A stretch of DNA of 64,000 nt from Henningerozyma blattae CBS 6284 (GCF_000315915.1 NC_020185.1:496001-560000), one strand, 5' to 3'; shown: positions 9,701 through 19,840, numbered from the stretch's first letter. Program-made: numbers and translations. Notes: generated by a model from the letters alone, not told the origin.

Positions 9701-10940
9701 GCTGCTGCAACTGTAGTTGGTAGTCTTGGATAGTTTGATCATTAGCTCTTTTCTTTTTGGATTGTTGGTAATTAATTGATTGATCTAAGTTATTAGATGT
9801 ATTTATTTCATTATAATTCATATCTCTTTGACGTTTATTATTATGTTTATTTGTTAGATCAGCAGATTCATTAATAAATTCCAAATCATCGGCACGGAAT
9901 TGATGAGTTACACCACCACTACTATTAATATGTGCAATATCATCTGTGATCGTGTTATTTGAAGTAGAATTATTCGTACTATTGTTTATTGGAGGAGTAT
10001 CATGCTTAGTTCTGGATTTCTTGGAAGATCTTTGTGAAACTACTTCAGGTTCATCATCTTTATATTTCAACATATCGGAAGGCCAATCCATTGTAAGACC
10101 ATAGATTGGTAAATATTCTTCTTTAACACACCAAGGTGCACCCATTTTGGTGGAAGCTCTACATAAAGTAATCTTACAAAAGCATTTTATCAAATGTTTT
10201 GTAAAAGTAGAACGATCTCTATAAATTTGATTCTGATCGGCAATGACTGATTTACTATTATTCAATTCTTCCATTAACATATATTTACAATAGGCTGGCA
10301 TTATGACTTCATTAGTGTTTGGATCCATTGTGGCATTGAATTCTGCTTTTTCTTTCACCACATAAGGTTTTTGTATGCTCGTTGTGTTACTATTATTATT
10401 ATTATTTAACTGTTGAGATTGAGATTGAAAATCGTAATGAGAATCCGCTGAATTGTTATTATAATCATTAAAAGGTTGCGGACTTGACTGTTGAGATTGG
10501 TTTGTGGATGATGTAGCTGTATTTTGATTTGTTGTGGTATTTGTTAAATCTCTGTTTCTACGCAAATAAACATATTCACCAGGGAAAAAATCGTTTTTGA
10601 ATCTTGTATAAACGTTTTCCACCAGATTATCCAATCTTCTGATGGAATTAAAATGTAAGAATCTTGCTACTGGCTCTCTCAATTTAATTGGGAATTTTTC
10701 TTCTACATATTTAAATTGTGTTTCCTCTGAATCCAAAGCTTCAAAAAACGTTAAACATGATGTCCCAGTAATTTCACATGTAAAGTGATGCCTAGTGTAA
10801 AACTCTAATCTCTCTAAATATTCTTCATATGATAAAAACCATTCACCAGTTTCATCGATATGCCAAACTTGAATATTTAAATCATGTGGTAAAGGTTTTG
10901 GATCAGGCAATACAATTGCTTTTCTTTTGTATAAAACCAT
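6747..10940 (-). CDS. ITC1: Itc1, accessory subunit of the Isw2 chromatin remodeller
   Basis: ACF1/BAZ-like partner of the Isw2 ATPase, which slides nucleosomes toward promoters to repress early meiotic and other genes. It has an N-terminal WAC domain (about residues 20-125, with WFLSYEEYLERL and FFPGEYVYLRR). A DDT domain lies near 535-570 (MDKLLQVYQFLNTF). WHIM-type motifs follow (NGHWLLILLGIFQD near 830; LGIDRYGNKYYWLE near 1005), then a coiled-coil, Lys/Glu-rich C-terminal region. At 1,397 residues it is longer than S. cerevisiae Itc1 (1,264), mainly through Asn-, Gln- and Glu-rich insertions. The ATG at 10940 opens the conserved start MVLYKRKAIVLPDPKPLP. Confidence 0.95.
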   Translation of the reverse strand: MVLYKRKAIVLPDPKPLPHDLNIQVWHIDETGEWFLSYEEYLERLEFYTRHHFTCEITGTSCLTFFEALDSEETQFKYVEEKFPIKLREPVARFLHFNSIRRLDNLVENVYTRFKNDFFPGEYVYLRRNRDLTNTTTNQNTATSSTNQSQQSSPQPFNDYNNNSADSHYDFQSQSQQLNNNNNSNTTSIQKPYVVKEKAEFNATMDPNTNEVIMPAYCKYMLMEELNNSKSVIADQNQIYRDRSTFTKHLIKCFCKITLCRASTKMGAPWCVKEEYLPIYGLTMDWPSDMLKYKDDEPEVVSQRSSKKSRTKHDTPPINNSTNNSTSNNTITDDIAHINSSGGVTHQFRADDLEFINESADLTNKHNNKRQRDMNYNEINTSNNLDQSINYQQSKKKRANDQTIQDYQLQLQQQQQLQQLQQQQLHQQLHQQQHQLHLQHQQQQQQQQQQQQQQQQQQQQPLPDELLLLQQQQMLQAQQQEKLSVAPEPSVAVITSIVDDLALPYKGSPSVFQNLYHYNSLLERIQVDDKPFHSIENMDKLLQVYQFLNTFNTKLYLSHFSLDQFISSLKCTDPFELKGEVVFIETTKNIEESKNSIKIADDSDSEDEDKESEKMKEEENDDKSNNDSDWQRNPEVRQLIKGKNTEDISYRIELDEEATDDILDNVNHNGSALLLEAFAALLRLFIDENGNWTCLVVEEWLEEPEIEKEEEEEDKRDIKYEVKEENATEDSTTNTNIDGKLNDIKQEKEDITTKKEDDNDTTAEVASKVKAEEVVKKESESKEEQEQEQEEKEEEEEEEEEEAESEEDEIDPILEKCLNYRNVNWAERLTKRQFNNGHWLLILLGIFQDSMYVPSYKDIVINFTEKIVPKEISASQLPKQMWKNFCRNLTLSEKIDSIWILVDLLLNFSPDIKYEIEKSMDLCSHIRSERFRISKELKTEQSKIHNIQANLLQLERQEPQPLETIEEEKKNQEEHEHVYENLKNDKILLDKKLMENDLQRLKPLGIDRYGNKYYWLELCGISIQELLDEEPPTYHSGRIWIQGPSEEASMFFLGIEREQIRNWKELIKTKGPVEATTEVFHIKQKDDGSFCYIEPEIETELVDSTGAPNQYIELTPIQKKIIDESPRGLMLSESQWHCIESYEDVKVLLEWFDTWGRREHDLIRQFGNIEHTIEKCYNHRNKVLSLFEKNDTEKLLYEELAENEFTDAELEALTGKKVQNQTTGAENDKNEDKMDKSSTVEPEEEESDNYEEELERIAEEIMKLDDSSKTRKVISKIKELEERRDEILETMEKRENSQRPGARVQARAEKKRLKLICENKKKRQAEILTDLLNFRHYSMMEDAIGWKNKTAKTVWGTSLRKNATGNQKVVIDKSVEDKLKQILDQTSKVTVIAASTN
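9560..9720. repeat. CAG/CAA-type trinucleotide repeat in ITC1 (poly-Gln)
   Basis: Interrupted CTG/TTG triplets (CAG/CAA on the coding strand) encode about 20 consecutive Gln, flanked by Gln/His/Leu-rich repeats, at about residues 405-460 of Itc1. The mixture of the two Gln codons suggests repeat growth with interruptions. Long false reading frames appear on the other frames here. Confidence 0.85.
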
Positions 10941-12271
10941 TGCACACTAATAGGATCTAATTTTTTTCTTCTTTTTTTTAATATTGGATTCAAAATATAC
11001 TAAAAAAAATTAAAATTAATTGCTTAGTTCTAAAACAGTAATACGAAATTTAAAAAAAAATGTCAGTGACACAGATCTCTTGTTTTTAAAAAAAATAAAT
11101 AAAAAAAGTTCTATGTGTACTGATGATGCAATAGGAATATATCAATGCTAGTAATGGTTATCGCTAAATTTTACCAAAAAAAGGAAAATATAGATGAACG
11201 ATAGATTGCAAAGTCTAATTGGTAAATTATCAAAGATGATTAAGCTAATATGTCAAAATGTATATTGCTGATCGGGACGTATCCTTTATTTGCTTATTGA
11301 GCGGATATAAGAGTTATGATCTAATGTCAAATGTAGATTTTGTTTAGTTGGACTACAACTAAAAAAATTTTTTTTTTCAAACTTCTCCTAATAATTAGAT
11401 GTGTTTTTTTAATGTTATATATTTTCTTAAAAAATAAATAATTTCTTATTTTCTAAATTGGTCTTCTTTTTAATGTTTTTAATTTTTCTTATTTTTTTCT
11501 ATTTTCTGACTTTGGTATTTTTCCGTACGTAATGCTCCGGCCGCGTCAAATTGCCCAGAGACTCAACGAGATCGTACAAAGGGACAAATGGAAATTGATA
11601 TCCTAAAGAGGGAATTTTCTCTGTTCATCACGAGACTAAAATTTTTGTATGCAAGATATCAATACTTCAAATAATAATTCAATTTAGAAAACTATTATTT
11701 GGTTGAAAACAATTAGCAATTACTTTTGACTTGTTCTTTTTATTCTGATTTTTTCAGAACTATCATGCCCTAAGTTAATTAGGGAAACTGTTTAGGAATT
11801 GTAAGAGCGGAAATAACCCAATATGGTAATTGTGGAAGGATTCAGTCCAACGGACATCGGCATCGGTTGTTACCGAAAGCAGTAAGAGGAAGCTAGCGGT
11901 AAAAAATATACATATACATATATAAAAGTAATACAATAAATGGTTATCAAAATAGTAGTATCATTAGATTAAATCAAATAATTATATATATCATATATCA
12001 TATATAGAATGGTGGTGGTATTACATATTAGTGTTGGTGGCATTAGCAGGAGCGTTAACAGGCGCATTAGCATTGTCTGAATATTGATTATAAATAAGAG
12101 AAAATCAATAATTAAAAAAAAAAAAAAAACATAAAATAAAGCGTAAGACATTAATGATGCTGGAAAATGAAATGAGAAGAGGGGGGGTGGCGTGTTATTG
12201 GATGCATGGTGAGAAGAAATGTGTACGTTATAAGTTTGGAAGTTTAGTAGGCATATATTTTTTGGCCATTG
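10941..12271. other. 1.3 kb gene-free interval upstream of ITC1
   Basis: It contains the ITC1 promoter and the cyclin gene 3' flank. Most is very AT-rich, with two less AT-rich islands: about 11520-11585 (with CTCCGGCCGCGTC) and about 11760-11905 (with the hexamer CATCGG twice in tandem near 11855). Neither has a believable ORF or tRNA boxes. Either could be a regulatory cluster or an unannotated small RNA. ORFs at 11969-12151 and 12154-12348 look like chance frames. Confidence 0.45.
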
Positions 12272-13996
12272 TTATTGGTCAGGGGGCATTACCATACTCT
12301 TCAATTCATCCAATACGAATCTTGGAACGTTTAGATGTTTGCAAGTAATGACAATATTTTCATCTACAATACACATCAACAGAGAGATTTCGATCTTTAG
12401 CAGTAGTTTCTTGGAGACACCACACACTTTAGACATGTAGAGATGTGAATGGACTGAATCTTCTATCAATTTCGTGGCAATACGTATCGTAGCAATGATT
12501 AATCTATGGATTTCATTTTCGTGTAATATAATTTTCAATTTTAAAGCACCATTTTCGCCGTCTCTTGTCAATAGCAAGATTTGCAATAAATATGATGCAG
12601 ATAAATAAACAATAGGTCCAAACATACATTTAGATTGGATTCTTTTGATGAATTCTCCAAATGATAAAGTAGGTGTACTTTTCATCTTGAAATTATTGAA
12701 TTCATCATTTTCATCAGTATTAATTTTATATTGGTTTATATTGGAAGCTAAATGGGAGGTCCCATTATTATCATCAGTCAAATTTTCTTGTTTCTTGGAT
12801 AATTCAAAAATACATGAGATAGAATCATGGAACATATTGATAGAAGCTTCTTCATCTATAGTTGGAGCTTCGTTAGAAATAGAGTCTTTATATTTTTTAT
12901 AAATCATGGGAATTTCTGAATTTGAAACCGAAGCTGCCTTATTTTCATTTCTCAATTGTTCATCTCTAATATTACTGATATTTAAATCTTTGAAATTTAA
13001 TATTTGTTCGTTTAATTGATTCAAGAATGATATCGAAGACAGTGGAGACGGCGATTTCGAAGAAACTAATAAATCTTGACTACTCGACCCACCCATTATT
13101 TGTGATTGTTGCCGACTTGGTGTTGGTGTATTTCTACCAGACGATGAAAGAAACGATGTTGTTGATAAATTAAACTTATTTGGATCTTTCAATAAGTTTG
13201 CCAAATCATTCCGGTCACTGATATCCTCCGTAGGATCATTCATTTCCTTTGTGATATTACTTTGGAGGTCTAGGTCCCCTTCAGTATTACCAGATTTGCT
13301 ATTGTTATTTAAAAGATTGGCGTTCCCATTAATACTTAATTCTTTGTCGCTCAGTTCGAAATTAGAGATATAATCCATGGGGGATGTTGTTTGGGTAGCT
13401 ACATCGCTCAATGGTCTATATAATCCATCATTAGTAAACACTTCAGCTCTTAACTTATCAATTCTATCCATATTATGAGATAAAAAATCATTTACTTGAC
13501 TTGAATATTGCAATAATTCCTCAATATTTCTCTTTCTTGAGACCGGTGTACTTAACATAGAATTAGTACACGAGGAATTAGGTCTCTTAATGAAATCATC
13601 TATGGGAGTGCCTTTCCTACTTGAATTTGGATTATCTAAAAGGTCATTCTCATCATCTCCATCGTTACTTAAATCATCAACACTACGGCTATGATTCGCG
13701 TGCCCTTTTTGACTATCGATGAAACGAACTTTTTTATTATTGGTAGCCAATATAGATGTCGAATCATCATCGTCAAAGGAATTAGATAATTGGGCAAAGT
13801 TGGTATTATGGAAATAATTACTCTTTAAAGGTAATTCAAATAACGCATCTTCGTTACTGGAATTATGATGGTTTGGATGTAATTCGTCATCTAACTCATC
13901 ATCAATAGTGTCACTCCAAATAGAAATGGTTCGTGAAAGAACGTTATCCACATTTGTTACAGTTTTACTGTCGGTATTTTGAGTGTCAGTATCCAT
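12272..13996 (-). CDS. PCL8/PCL10: Pho85 cyclin of the Pcl8/Pcl10 type
   Basis: Cyclin partner of the kinase Pho85. In S. cerevisiae Pcl8 and Pcl10 direct Pho85 to glycogen synthase Gsy2 and restrain glycogen storage. The long N-terminal part (about residues 1-440) is Asn/Ser/Asp-rich with many Ser-Pro sites. The cyclin box is C-terminal: FGEFIKRIQSKCMFGP, VYLSASYLLQILLLTR, HRLIIATIRIATKLIED, YMSKVCGVSKKLLLKIEI. From the ATG at 13996 it is 574 residues, longer than Pcl10 (433). The frame is open upstream only through a TTG codon. It lies next to RPL1, as both PCL8-RPL1A and PCL10-RPL1B do in S. cerevisiae, so it derives from the ancestor of that pair. Confidence 0.88.
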   Translation of the reverse strand: MDTDTQNTDSKTVTNVDNVLSRTISIWSDTIDDELDDELHPNHHNSSNEDALFELPLKSNYFHNTNFAQLSNSFDDDDSTSILATNNKKVRFIDSQKGHANHSRSVDDLSNDGDDENDLLDNPNSSRKGTPIDDFIKRPNSSCTNSMLSTPVSRKRNIEELLQYSSQVNDFLSHNMDRIDKLRAEVFTNDGLYRPLSDVATQTTSPMDYISNFELSDKELSINGNANLLNNNSKSGNTEGDLDLQSNITKEMNDPTEDISDRNDLANLLKDPNKFNLSTTSFLSSSGRNTPTPSRQQSQIMGGSSSQDLLVSSKSPSPLSSISFLNQLNEQILNFKDLNISNIRDEQLRNENKAASVSNSEIPMIYKKYKDSISNEAPTIDEEASINMFHDSISCIFELSKKQENLTDDNNGTSHLASNINQYKINTDENDEFNNFKMKSTPTLSFGEFIKRIQSKCMFGPIVYLSASYLLQILLLTRDGENGALKLKIILHENEIHRLIIATIRIATKLIEDSVHSHLYMSKVCGVSKKLLLKIEISLLMCIVDENIVITCKHLNVPRFVLDELKSMVMPPDQ

Positions 13997-14879
13997 ATTT
14001 ATTTGCTTCTTTTTTTTGCTAATAAGATTCTCGAAAAACAAAAAAAAAGTTATAGAGCAAAATCTATGGACTTTTTATTTTTATTAGTACTGTTGTTTTT
14101 AATTTCCTTTCAATTCAGAAGAAAGATTTACGTTATGGCGTTTGTTATTTTTTCAATTTTTTTTTTTAATATTATAGAATTCAACTTTAGCAATGGCAAT
14201 CGGAAGTCAATATTAATAAATAATATTAACTAACTAAAAGAAAAAATATAAATAATAAGAAATAAAAATAAAAATAAAAAGACACTTTGCATTACATTTC
14301 CTCTACTTCTACAAGTTAATCATCAACAAGAGTACTCCTTATTACTGGACCCTTCCATCTCATCATGATTAAACTTTTGTTCATCCCAAGAGTTGGTGAC
14401 ACTTTGTCACCACAGTTTATGTCTTAACAAAATCCCCAGGATTCCCTTTACTACTGGATTAATAATAATCAAACAATAAACTAGAATAATAATAATAACA
14501 ATGTATTATCAAATTATTTTGCGGGCCACTCTCGTCCGAAAGAGACGGAAAATTAATTTTTACGGAAAGAAAAAAAAGGAAAAAGAAAAACTAATAGCAA
14601 TAGAAATAAAAAAAAACATGTGATTCCAGAATGTCGAATAAATGTCCAAAGGAGATAAGCGGGAATTCGGGATTTCCCGACGGAGATATTTGTCAATCTT
14701 TTCACTATGACACTTCCAGACAATTGATTGCCACTCAGGACAATATTAGATAAAAAAAAAAAAGATATATATAGATAGATATATATAGATAAAAATATAT
14801 TGGATATACTATATATAATCATAGATTATATTAGGAAACAATAGAAAATGTAAGGATTAATATATATTATTAAATGCAT
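13997..14879. other. interval RPL1 3' end / PCL promoter
   Basis: This 883-bp interval lies between two minus-strand genes. It contains A-rich runs, an AT/GATA-like simple repeat at about 14763-14820, and a CGGGA..TCCCG inverted repeat. Minus-strand frames here are short and hydrophobic and not accepted. Confidence 0.5.
14668..14679. promoter_or_regulatory. inverted repeat CGGGATTTCCCG
   Basis: Arms CGGGA and TCCCG are separated by two bases. Everted or inverted CGG triplets are typical targets of Zn2Cys6 regulators. It lies 672 bp upstream of the PCL ATG, so the assignment to that gene is only a guess. Confidence 0.3.
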
Positions 14880-15533
14880 CTAGTATAATCTGAAAGCTGG
14901 ACCCATGGTAGATTTAATAACCAAGGAACCAACATTTTGCCAGTTCTTCTTCAATAAAGAGACCAAGAAGTTAACGGCCATCAAGACTTGGTTGACTAGG
15001 GCGTCTTCTTCCATTTCGACGTTACCAACGGCAACAGCCAAACATAAGACCTTCTTCAATTGGAACTTGATGGTAGATCTGACATCGGTGACCTTACCGT
15101 ACAAATCGTCGTTGTGAGAAACTGGGGTTGGGAACTTACCAGCCTTGGATAATTGAGGACCCAATAATCTTGGAACTTGCTTAATCAAGACATCAGAAGC
15201 AATGAAAGCATTGTACTTCTTGGACAATTTCTTAATCAATTTCTTGTTCTTGTTCAATTTCTTCAAGTCATCAACAGACATGGCATCGACACCACAGGAC
15301 TTAGCTCTGTCAACATCGAAAGCATCACCAAAGATACAGACGGACATGTTTGGTCTTGGGCAGACTGGTAATTTCAAAGAACCAGAGAAACGCTTGTCTC
15401 TTTGAGGATCGTAGTTTTTCAAACCGACTTGCAATTCGACAGTTTCCAAGAAGTTTCTCTTCTTGGTTTCATTGGAATATTTCAATAATTCCTTGATGTG
15501 TTCTCTGACTTGAGAGGAAGTAATCTTAGACAT
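14880..15533 (-). CDS. RPL1: 60S ribosomal protein L1 (uL1)
   Basis: Cytosolic large-subunit protein uL1, which forms the L1 stalk at the ribosomal E site. From the ATG at 15533 the protein is 217 residues, exactly the length of S. cerevisiae Rpl1, starting [17 protein letters not shown] and ending MGPAFRLY. Internal landmarks include [21 protein letters not shown]-type text ([16 protein letters not shown]) and [15 protein letters not shown]. Codon use is visibly biased to preferred yeast codons (ggt, gtc, aag, ttg), unlike its neighbours, as expected of a very highly expressed gene. The open frame extends 21 bases upstream without an ATG. S. cerevisiae has duplicates RPL1A/RPL1B; I cannot say which this matches. 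Confidence 0.97.
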   Translation of the reverse strand: MSKITSSQVREHIKELLKYSNETKKRNFLETVELQVGLKNYDPQRDKRFSGSLKLPVCPRPNMSVCIFGDAFDVDRAKSCGVDAMSVDDLKKLNKNKKLIKKLSKKYNAFIASDVLIKQVPRLLGPQLSKAGKFPTPVSHNDDLYGKVTDVRSTIKFQLKKVLCLAVAVGNVEMEEDALVNQVLMAVNFLVSLLKKNWQNVGSLVIKSTMGPAFRLY

Positions 15534-16225
15534 GTTTGAAGTGAGATTAGGCAATCGATCTTATAGAGTAGTCTTCCAAAAATATTTGGTGGTCCGTTAG
15601 GCTTTCGACAGTGATAATAAAATCGGTTGGTTCTTTGTGAGGAACAGTATAAGTTTGAGTGAAAAATTATTTTAGTAACCTCTTCTTTTTATAACGTATA
15701 GAACCGGTAGTAAAAAATTTACATAGAAAAATAAGTAAAAAAAAATTTTACTTTAACTTACAAGTTTTTTTTTTTTTTTTTTTTCAAATCAAATTGTCCG
15801 ATCAAGTTCTTGTTTCCGTAATCAGGAATAATATATATGCAAATATTTATAGATGTGACTTTAAAAATCAACTTTCAATTGTATATTAGGAAGATAAACG
15901 TATAGAAAACAAAGCATTACAATTTTTAATTACATAAATAGATTTGTAGCATATTTTTACAGATTGAAAAAAAAAAAAAATAATAATAATAATAATAATG
16001 ATAATAAATTGAAAAATTATGAATAAAATTGAAAAAGATCGAAATAAAAAATAATAAAATGTAAGAGAAGAAAGTTTATAAGAAAAAAAAACGCCGAAAC
16101 CATAAAATTAAATTTAAAAGAAAATGACTAAAAAGAAGGAATAATATAGGTGAATGAGAGAATAAAATCATGAAAATCAAAGAATGGAATCAAATATAAA
16201 AACAATAAAGTCATACAGTTTTCTC
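15534..16225. other. RPL1 promoter and FLC 3' flank
   Basis: This 692-bp interval includes a T-tract of about 20 bases at 15764-15784, about 230 bp upstream of RPL1. Such tracts keep ribosomal protein promoters nucleosome-free. I see no clear Rap1 site here. A short TAA/TAATAA repeat lies near 15980-16000. No genes are seen. Confidence 0.5.
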
Positions 16226-18739
16226 CTATATGAAATCATTATTTAAAATATCAGCTCTTTTCGTATAAGCATCGTTATTTCCATTTGCTACAGCTTGAGC
16301 CATACTGTCCATGCTAAATTCTCTTGGAGGCATACCTGATGGAGAATCTGTACTAGTTGTGTTCATGGATAATCTGTTCTTATCACGAATTATACTGCTA
16401 TTATTATCGTTAAAATTGATAGGTCTTTCGAAACCAAAGGATTGATCGTCGTCATCATCGTATTCACCAATCAGTTTATTTCTTGAAGTAGATTCTTGCC
16501 TTACATGGCCTGGATGTTGTTTATCATCTAGCATATCTCTTGAGGATGAGAAATTCATAATATTATACATGTTTCGATTTGGATTTGAATTGGAATTTGA
16601 ATTAGTTTCAGATACGTTACTATCATTTTCTTCATCACCATAATAGATTGTATTTTCCATAGTGGTATCCTTTTCGCGATAATTTGTCGTTTGACTTTGA
16701 TCCACATCACTTTGTTTTTCATTAACTTCATCGTCTGAAGAGGCAAAGATATTTTTAGGCTCTGATTTGCTCGAACTACTTTGTTCGTACAATTCATCTT
16801 CCCAGTTTTCTTGATGGTCTTTGGCTACTTCACCAAGGGCAAATAATTCATTTGCAACATTCTTGGAAACACCGGTATTTTCCATCTTGGAATATCTTTG
16901 GAATGAGGTTCTATCGTCCTTGGCTGGTCTGAATCTGACATCTGGGTTCTTGGAGAATACCATTAATACAGTGAAGCCAATGATCATCATTAATAGGATA
17001 AACGATGCTGCAGCATTCATGATAAAGAATACCCACCCCATAATGGCAGCAGATGCGTAGTTTTGATTGAATAGACCAGAAAAGAATAAGAATAAGAATG
17101 AGTTGACCACAGTGATGGTAGAGATGAAAATATTCACAATGTTTGTAGGTTTATCCAAATATGGCTTATACATGATTAGAGCAATCCAATATGCCACATC
17201 TAATAACCAACAAGCCAAGGATTGAGTTTGGCCCGACGCTTGAGAAAACCCAATAAATAATGCCTTTACCGCAATGTAGGATAAAAGCACAATGTTCCAC
17301 CAATAATGAGACGCATTGAACATCGTATAGAAGAACCCGTACTTGTTCAATACTTTATTGTCACCGTATAGTAATGCAGCTGGGTTGTTGTGGATTTCAA
17401 TAGATTTTCTTGCAAAATATGTAGTTCTGTAGGCAGACCATAGCATTAGACCGATAGCCATCACCAAAAACAAACATGCAATGACAATAACTGCAGCAGA
17501 GTCTCTCTCTGTGAATTCCCAGAAACTTAAAATGGTCAATTGGGTGAACCCGATATAAATATATCTCAATAAGGAACCCTTTAACACCGATCTCCAGTTT
17601 TGTCTAAATGTGAGGAATCTATACTGGTTGATCCATTTCTGTTTCACTGCTAGTTCGATACAAGCTTTGGAGACAATAATGAACCCTGCAAGAACGTACC
17701 CACACAACACAAAGAAGGTAAACCCTGTACAGACCACTGATGTATCTTCGATATTCATGGAATAAGCCATACGTCTAATACCTCTGTAGATAAGCACTGA
17801 GTCATTACCATAAAGAGTATCCCCGAAGTTTCTTTTCTTTAAGTACGAATCGATTTTGAACAATTTAACATTTCTCTTGATAAAATTAGATAATTGGACC
17901 AATCTTTTTCTTTTCCTTTGAGTTAAAACGGCTGTGATGGTGGAGGTCAAATTTAAAGTCGGAGTCCCACCTGTAGCTTCCACATACCAACGGAAGATCT
18001 TTTGCATGAAATGAATTCTAATCAACCCCATAGACCAAGCCATATTTTCCGCCCAAGCAGAAGCAATAGGTGGTAAATGTCTTACGTGCTGCATAGACAC
18101 GACAGCCACGGATTGGAAATAAAGGAACAGAGACATGGTGTTTGCTGAAACATGTGAAGCCGCGGCGGAGTTACCAAAGGTGGAAAGACAGGCAGACAAC
18201 AAAAGACCCAAACCAGCCACAATGGCGGTGGCCCATTTCACACCAATTTGTGAAACAGTCTTACCGTTACTCACAAATACTTCGATGCAGGCCAAATAAT
18301 CGGAATCGTTGTTGTAGAGCCTTAATCTTGCATATGCATCTATATCTGGGACCTGGTAAGCAATGCCTGGAATCATATCAGTATATTTCTTTTCGATATA
18401 TTCGACGGAATCGATCTCGACATCACCTGAATGTAAAGGACAAAACTGTTTCCAACCAATGGAACATAAATCGATTTCCTTGGTGATAAACTTGAACCCA
18501 TATGCGTAAACTTCGACCAGGGCTGTGATATAATCATCAATTTCCGAGGTCATGGTCAAATCATAATGCAATGATCTATCCTTGGGGTTAAAAGTGACAT
18601 CAAAACTGTTGGCGTATAATTTCGAGTCTTTCATGCATGTTACCAAAGACGTGGCAAATAGAGTGGATTTAGCATGGGTGAACGGCACCCATATGAATAA
18701 GAATGCGAGTGAGAGTATGAAATTCGATATTAATTTCAT
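16226..18739 (-). CDS. FLC1/FLC3: Flc1/Flc3-type TRP-like membrane protein, full-length copy
   Basis: Member of the fungal Flc family (FAD import into the ER, haem uptake, cell-wall and calcium homeostasis in S. cerevisiae). Residues 1-23 form a signal peptide (FILSLAFLFIWVPFTHA). The lumenal ML-like domain spans about 25-165 with paired Cys (LCSIGWKQFCPL), and about nine membrane spans cover about 170-600 (GLGLLLSACLSTFG, GFTFFVLCGYVLAGFIIV). The acidic, Ser/Asn-rich cytosolic tail runs from about 610 to 837. Length 837 compares with about 800 in S. cerevisiae. Residues about 121-594 are encoded by DNA identical to the second copy downstream. Placement next to RPL1 matches FLC1 beside RPL1A. 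Confidence 0.92.
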   Translation of the reverse strand: MKLISNFILSLAFLFIWVPFTHAKSTLFATSLVTCMKDSKLYANSFDVTFNPKDRSLHYDLTMTSEIDDYITALVEVYAYGFKFITKEIDLCSIGWKQFCPLHSGDVEIDSVEYIEKKYTDMIPGIAYQVPDIDAYARLRLYNNDSDYLACIEVFVSNGKTVSQIGVKWATAIVAGLGLLLSACLSTFGNSAAASHVSANTMSLFLYFQSVAVVSMQHVRHLPPIASAWAENMAWSMGLIRIHFMQKIFRWYVEATGGTPTLNLTSTITAVLTQRKRKRLVQLSNFIKRNVKLFKIDSYLKKRNFGDTLYGNDSVLIYRGIRRMAYSMNIEDTSVVCTGFTFFVLCGYVLAGFIIVSKACIELAVKQKWINQYRFLTFRQNWRSVLKGSLLRYIYIGFTQLTILSFWEFTERDSAAVIVIACLFLVMAIGLMLWSAYRTTYFARKSIEIHNNPAALLYGDNKVLNKYGFFYTMFNASHYWWNIVLLSYIAVKALFIGFSQASGQTQSLACWLLDVAYWIALIMYKPYLDKPTNIVNIFISTITVVNSFLFLFFSGLFNQNYASAAIMGWVFFIMNAAASFILLMMIIGFTVLMVFSKNPDVRFRPAKDDRTSFQRYSKMENTGVSKNVANELFALGEVAKDHQENWEDELYEQSSSSKSEPKNIFASSDDEVNEKQSDVDQSQTTNYREKDTTMENTIYYGDEENDSNVSETNSNSNSNPNRNMYNIMNFSSSRDMLDDKQHPGHVRQESTSRNKLIGEYDDDDDQSFGFERPINFNDNNSSIIRDKNRLSMNTTSTDSPSGMPPREFSMDSMAQAVANGNNDAYTKRADILNNDFI
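16956..18379 (-). repeat. FLC duplicated tract, copy 1 (1,424 bp identical to 21223-22646)
   Basis: By eye, every base from 16956 to 18379 matches 21223-22646 at a constant offset of 4,267. On both sides the copies differ, including at synonymous sites. The left flank down to about 16750 is similar with scattered changes; the right flank diverges abruptly at base 18380. This marks a recent gene-conversion tract rather than simply a recent whole duplication. Confidence 0.9.
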
Positions 18740-19399
18740 GGCTTAAGGTTTAGGCAGAGCCAGATAGAATATATTAGCGAGGGTAAAAAAGTATATTTAA
18801 ATTAAAAGAAGGGAAGAAGAGAAGAGCAACTGTTAGCGTACTATTGTCTTTATTTTTTTTTTTGGATTTTTGTATTAAAAGTTTGGGGGGGAAGGAGAAT
18901 ATAAGCGTGTGGTATGTGTATCGAATATTTTGGCCGAACCAGAGGTAGAGGAGGGTCAGGTTATCTCGATACAGTTGTTGATATTTGAGTAGTTTTAATA
19001 TAGAAGATTTGCAATGTTGTTTTGTTAATGCAAAATAAAAAATACAAAATACAAAAAAAGAAAAAGAAAAAAAATAATATAAAGTGTTCGATGAGAAAAG
19101 ATGCTAGAGTGTAGTTAAATTTGTTGGATTAGAATGAAGGCTAAGTTAGGATTTAATTGCAAATTCGAAAATTTAAGAAATTAAGCAAAAAGTAAGCTCG
19201 AATTTACATTACAATGGCAAATAGAGAATAAATTATCTATCTAATTTGCAATTGACAAAAAAATAAAACAAAAAAAATATAATTTATTATTGGAACTTGG
19301 AACTTGGAAAAAGTAAATAAATAAAAAGAAATTTAATAAATATTTGATGACTGCAATAGTGAATTCATTACCTTATAGAATCACGGATAATTAGATGGT

Positions 19400-19675
19400 T
19401 GGTGAAACGCGGGACAGCCCCTCCATGTTTCCCGATCTGGCGCGGCCTGCGGGCTGGTCTCCGCTGTAAGCGGCCGCGTCGCGCGTCGCGGTGTGCTGCG
19501 TGCTGTTCTGGGCGCTTTCCGGATCAGGTTGCTGTCTTGGGATCGTATGCCAGATTTGGGTGCATATCCGGTTTGGGCAAAAGACTGGCTGAACTCGAAA
19601 CGAGCATGGCTTAAACGGGAAATGGCGGGGCCGTATACGACGATGCGGAAATCGGTCACGTGCGTGTCAGTAGGT
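19400..19675. other. GC-rich island of unknown function
   Basis: In a genome where neighbouring spacers are mostly A/T, this block is strongly GC-rich: 47 of 60 bases in 19441-19500 are G or C by hand count. It has repeated CGCG cores (Rsc3-like), a CCGCT-GTA-AGCGG hairpin at 19461-19473 and a GTCACGTG E-box near 19658. Overlapping open frames on both strands arise because stop codons are rare in GC-rich sequence; none resembles a protein I know. Confidence 0.6.
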
Positions 19676-19840
19676 TTTCTTTCTCTTTTTTGCCTTCTTT
19701 TTGTGTCAGCAAATAGAGGTGTCAGTAATGGCAATGGTGATCTAAGAGTGGGTGGATAATAATAATCCATGAGTAAAAGGGCAATGGTGAATTGGCCATG
19801 GAGTGATGGTATTGATATAGGATATTGTATGCGAGATTGG

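Noticed and set aside
9461..9742. Long frames on both strands over the ITC1 Gln repeat
   Set aside because: Triplet repeats keep all frames open; the products are pure low complexity (Asn/Ser/Tyr or Val/Ala).
11100..11280. CTGATGA...CTGA, resembling a box C/D snoRNA
   Set aside because: The C box has a non-preferred first base and the boxes are about 150 bp apart with no terminal stem.
14553..14822. 89-codon minus-strand frame near RPL1
   Set aside because: It starts in an AT/GATA repeat and gives an Ile/Phe/Leu-rich product with no recognisable feature.
19381..19770. Overlapping frames on both strands in the GC-rich island
   Set aside because: Stop codons are scarce in GC-rich DNA; three mutually overlapping frames and no familiar protein text.
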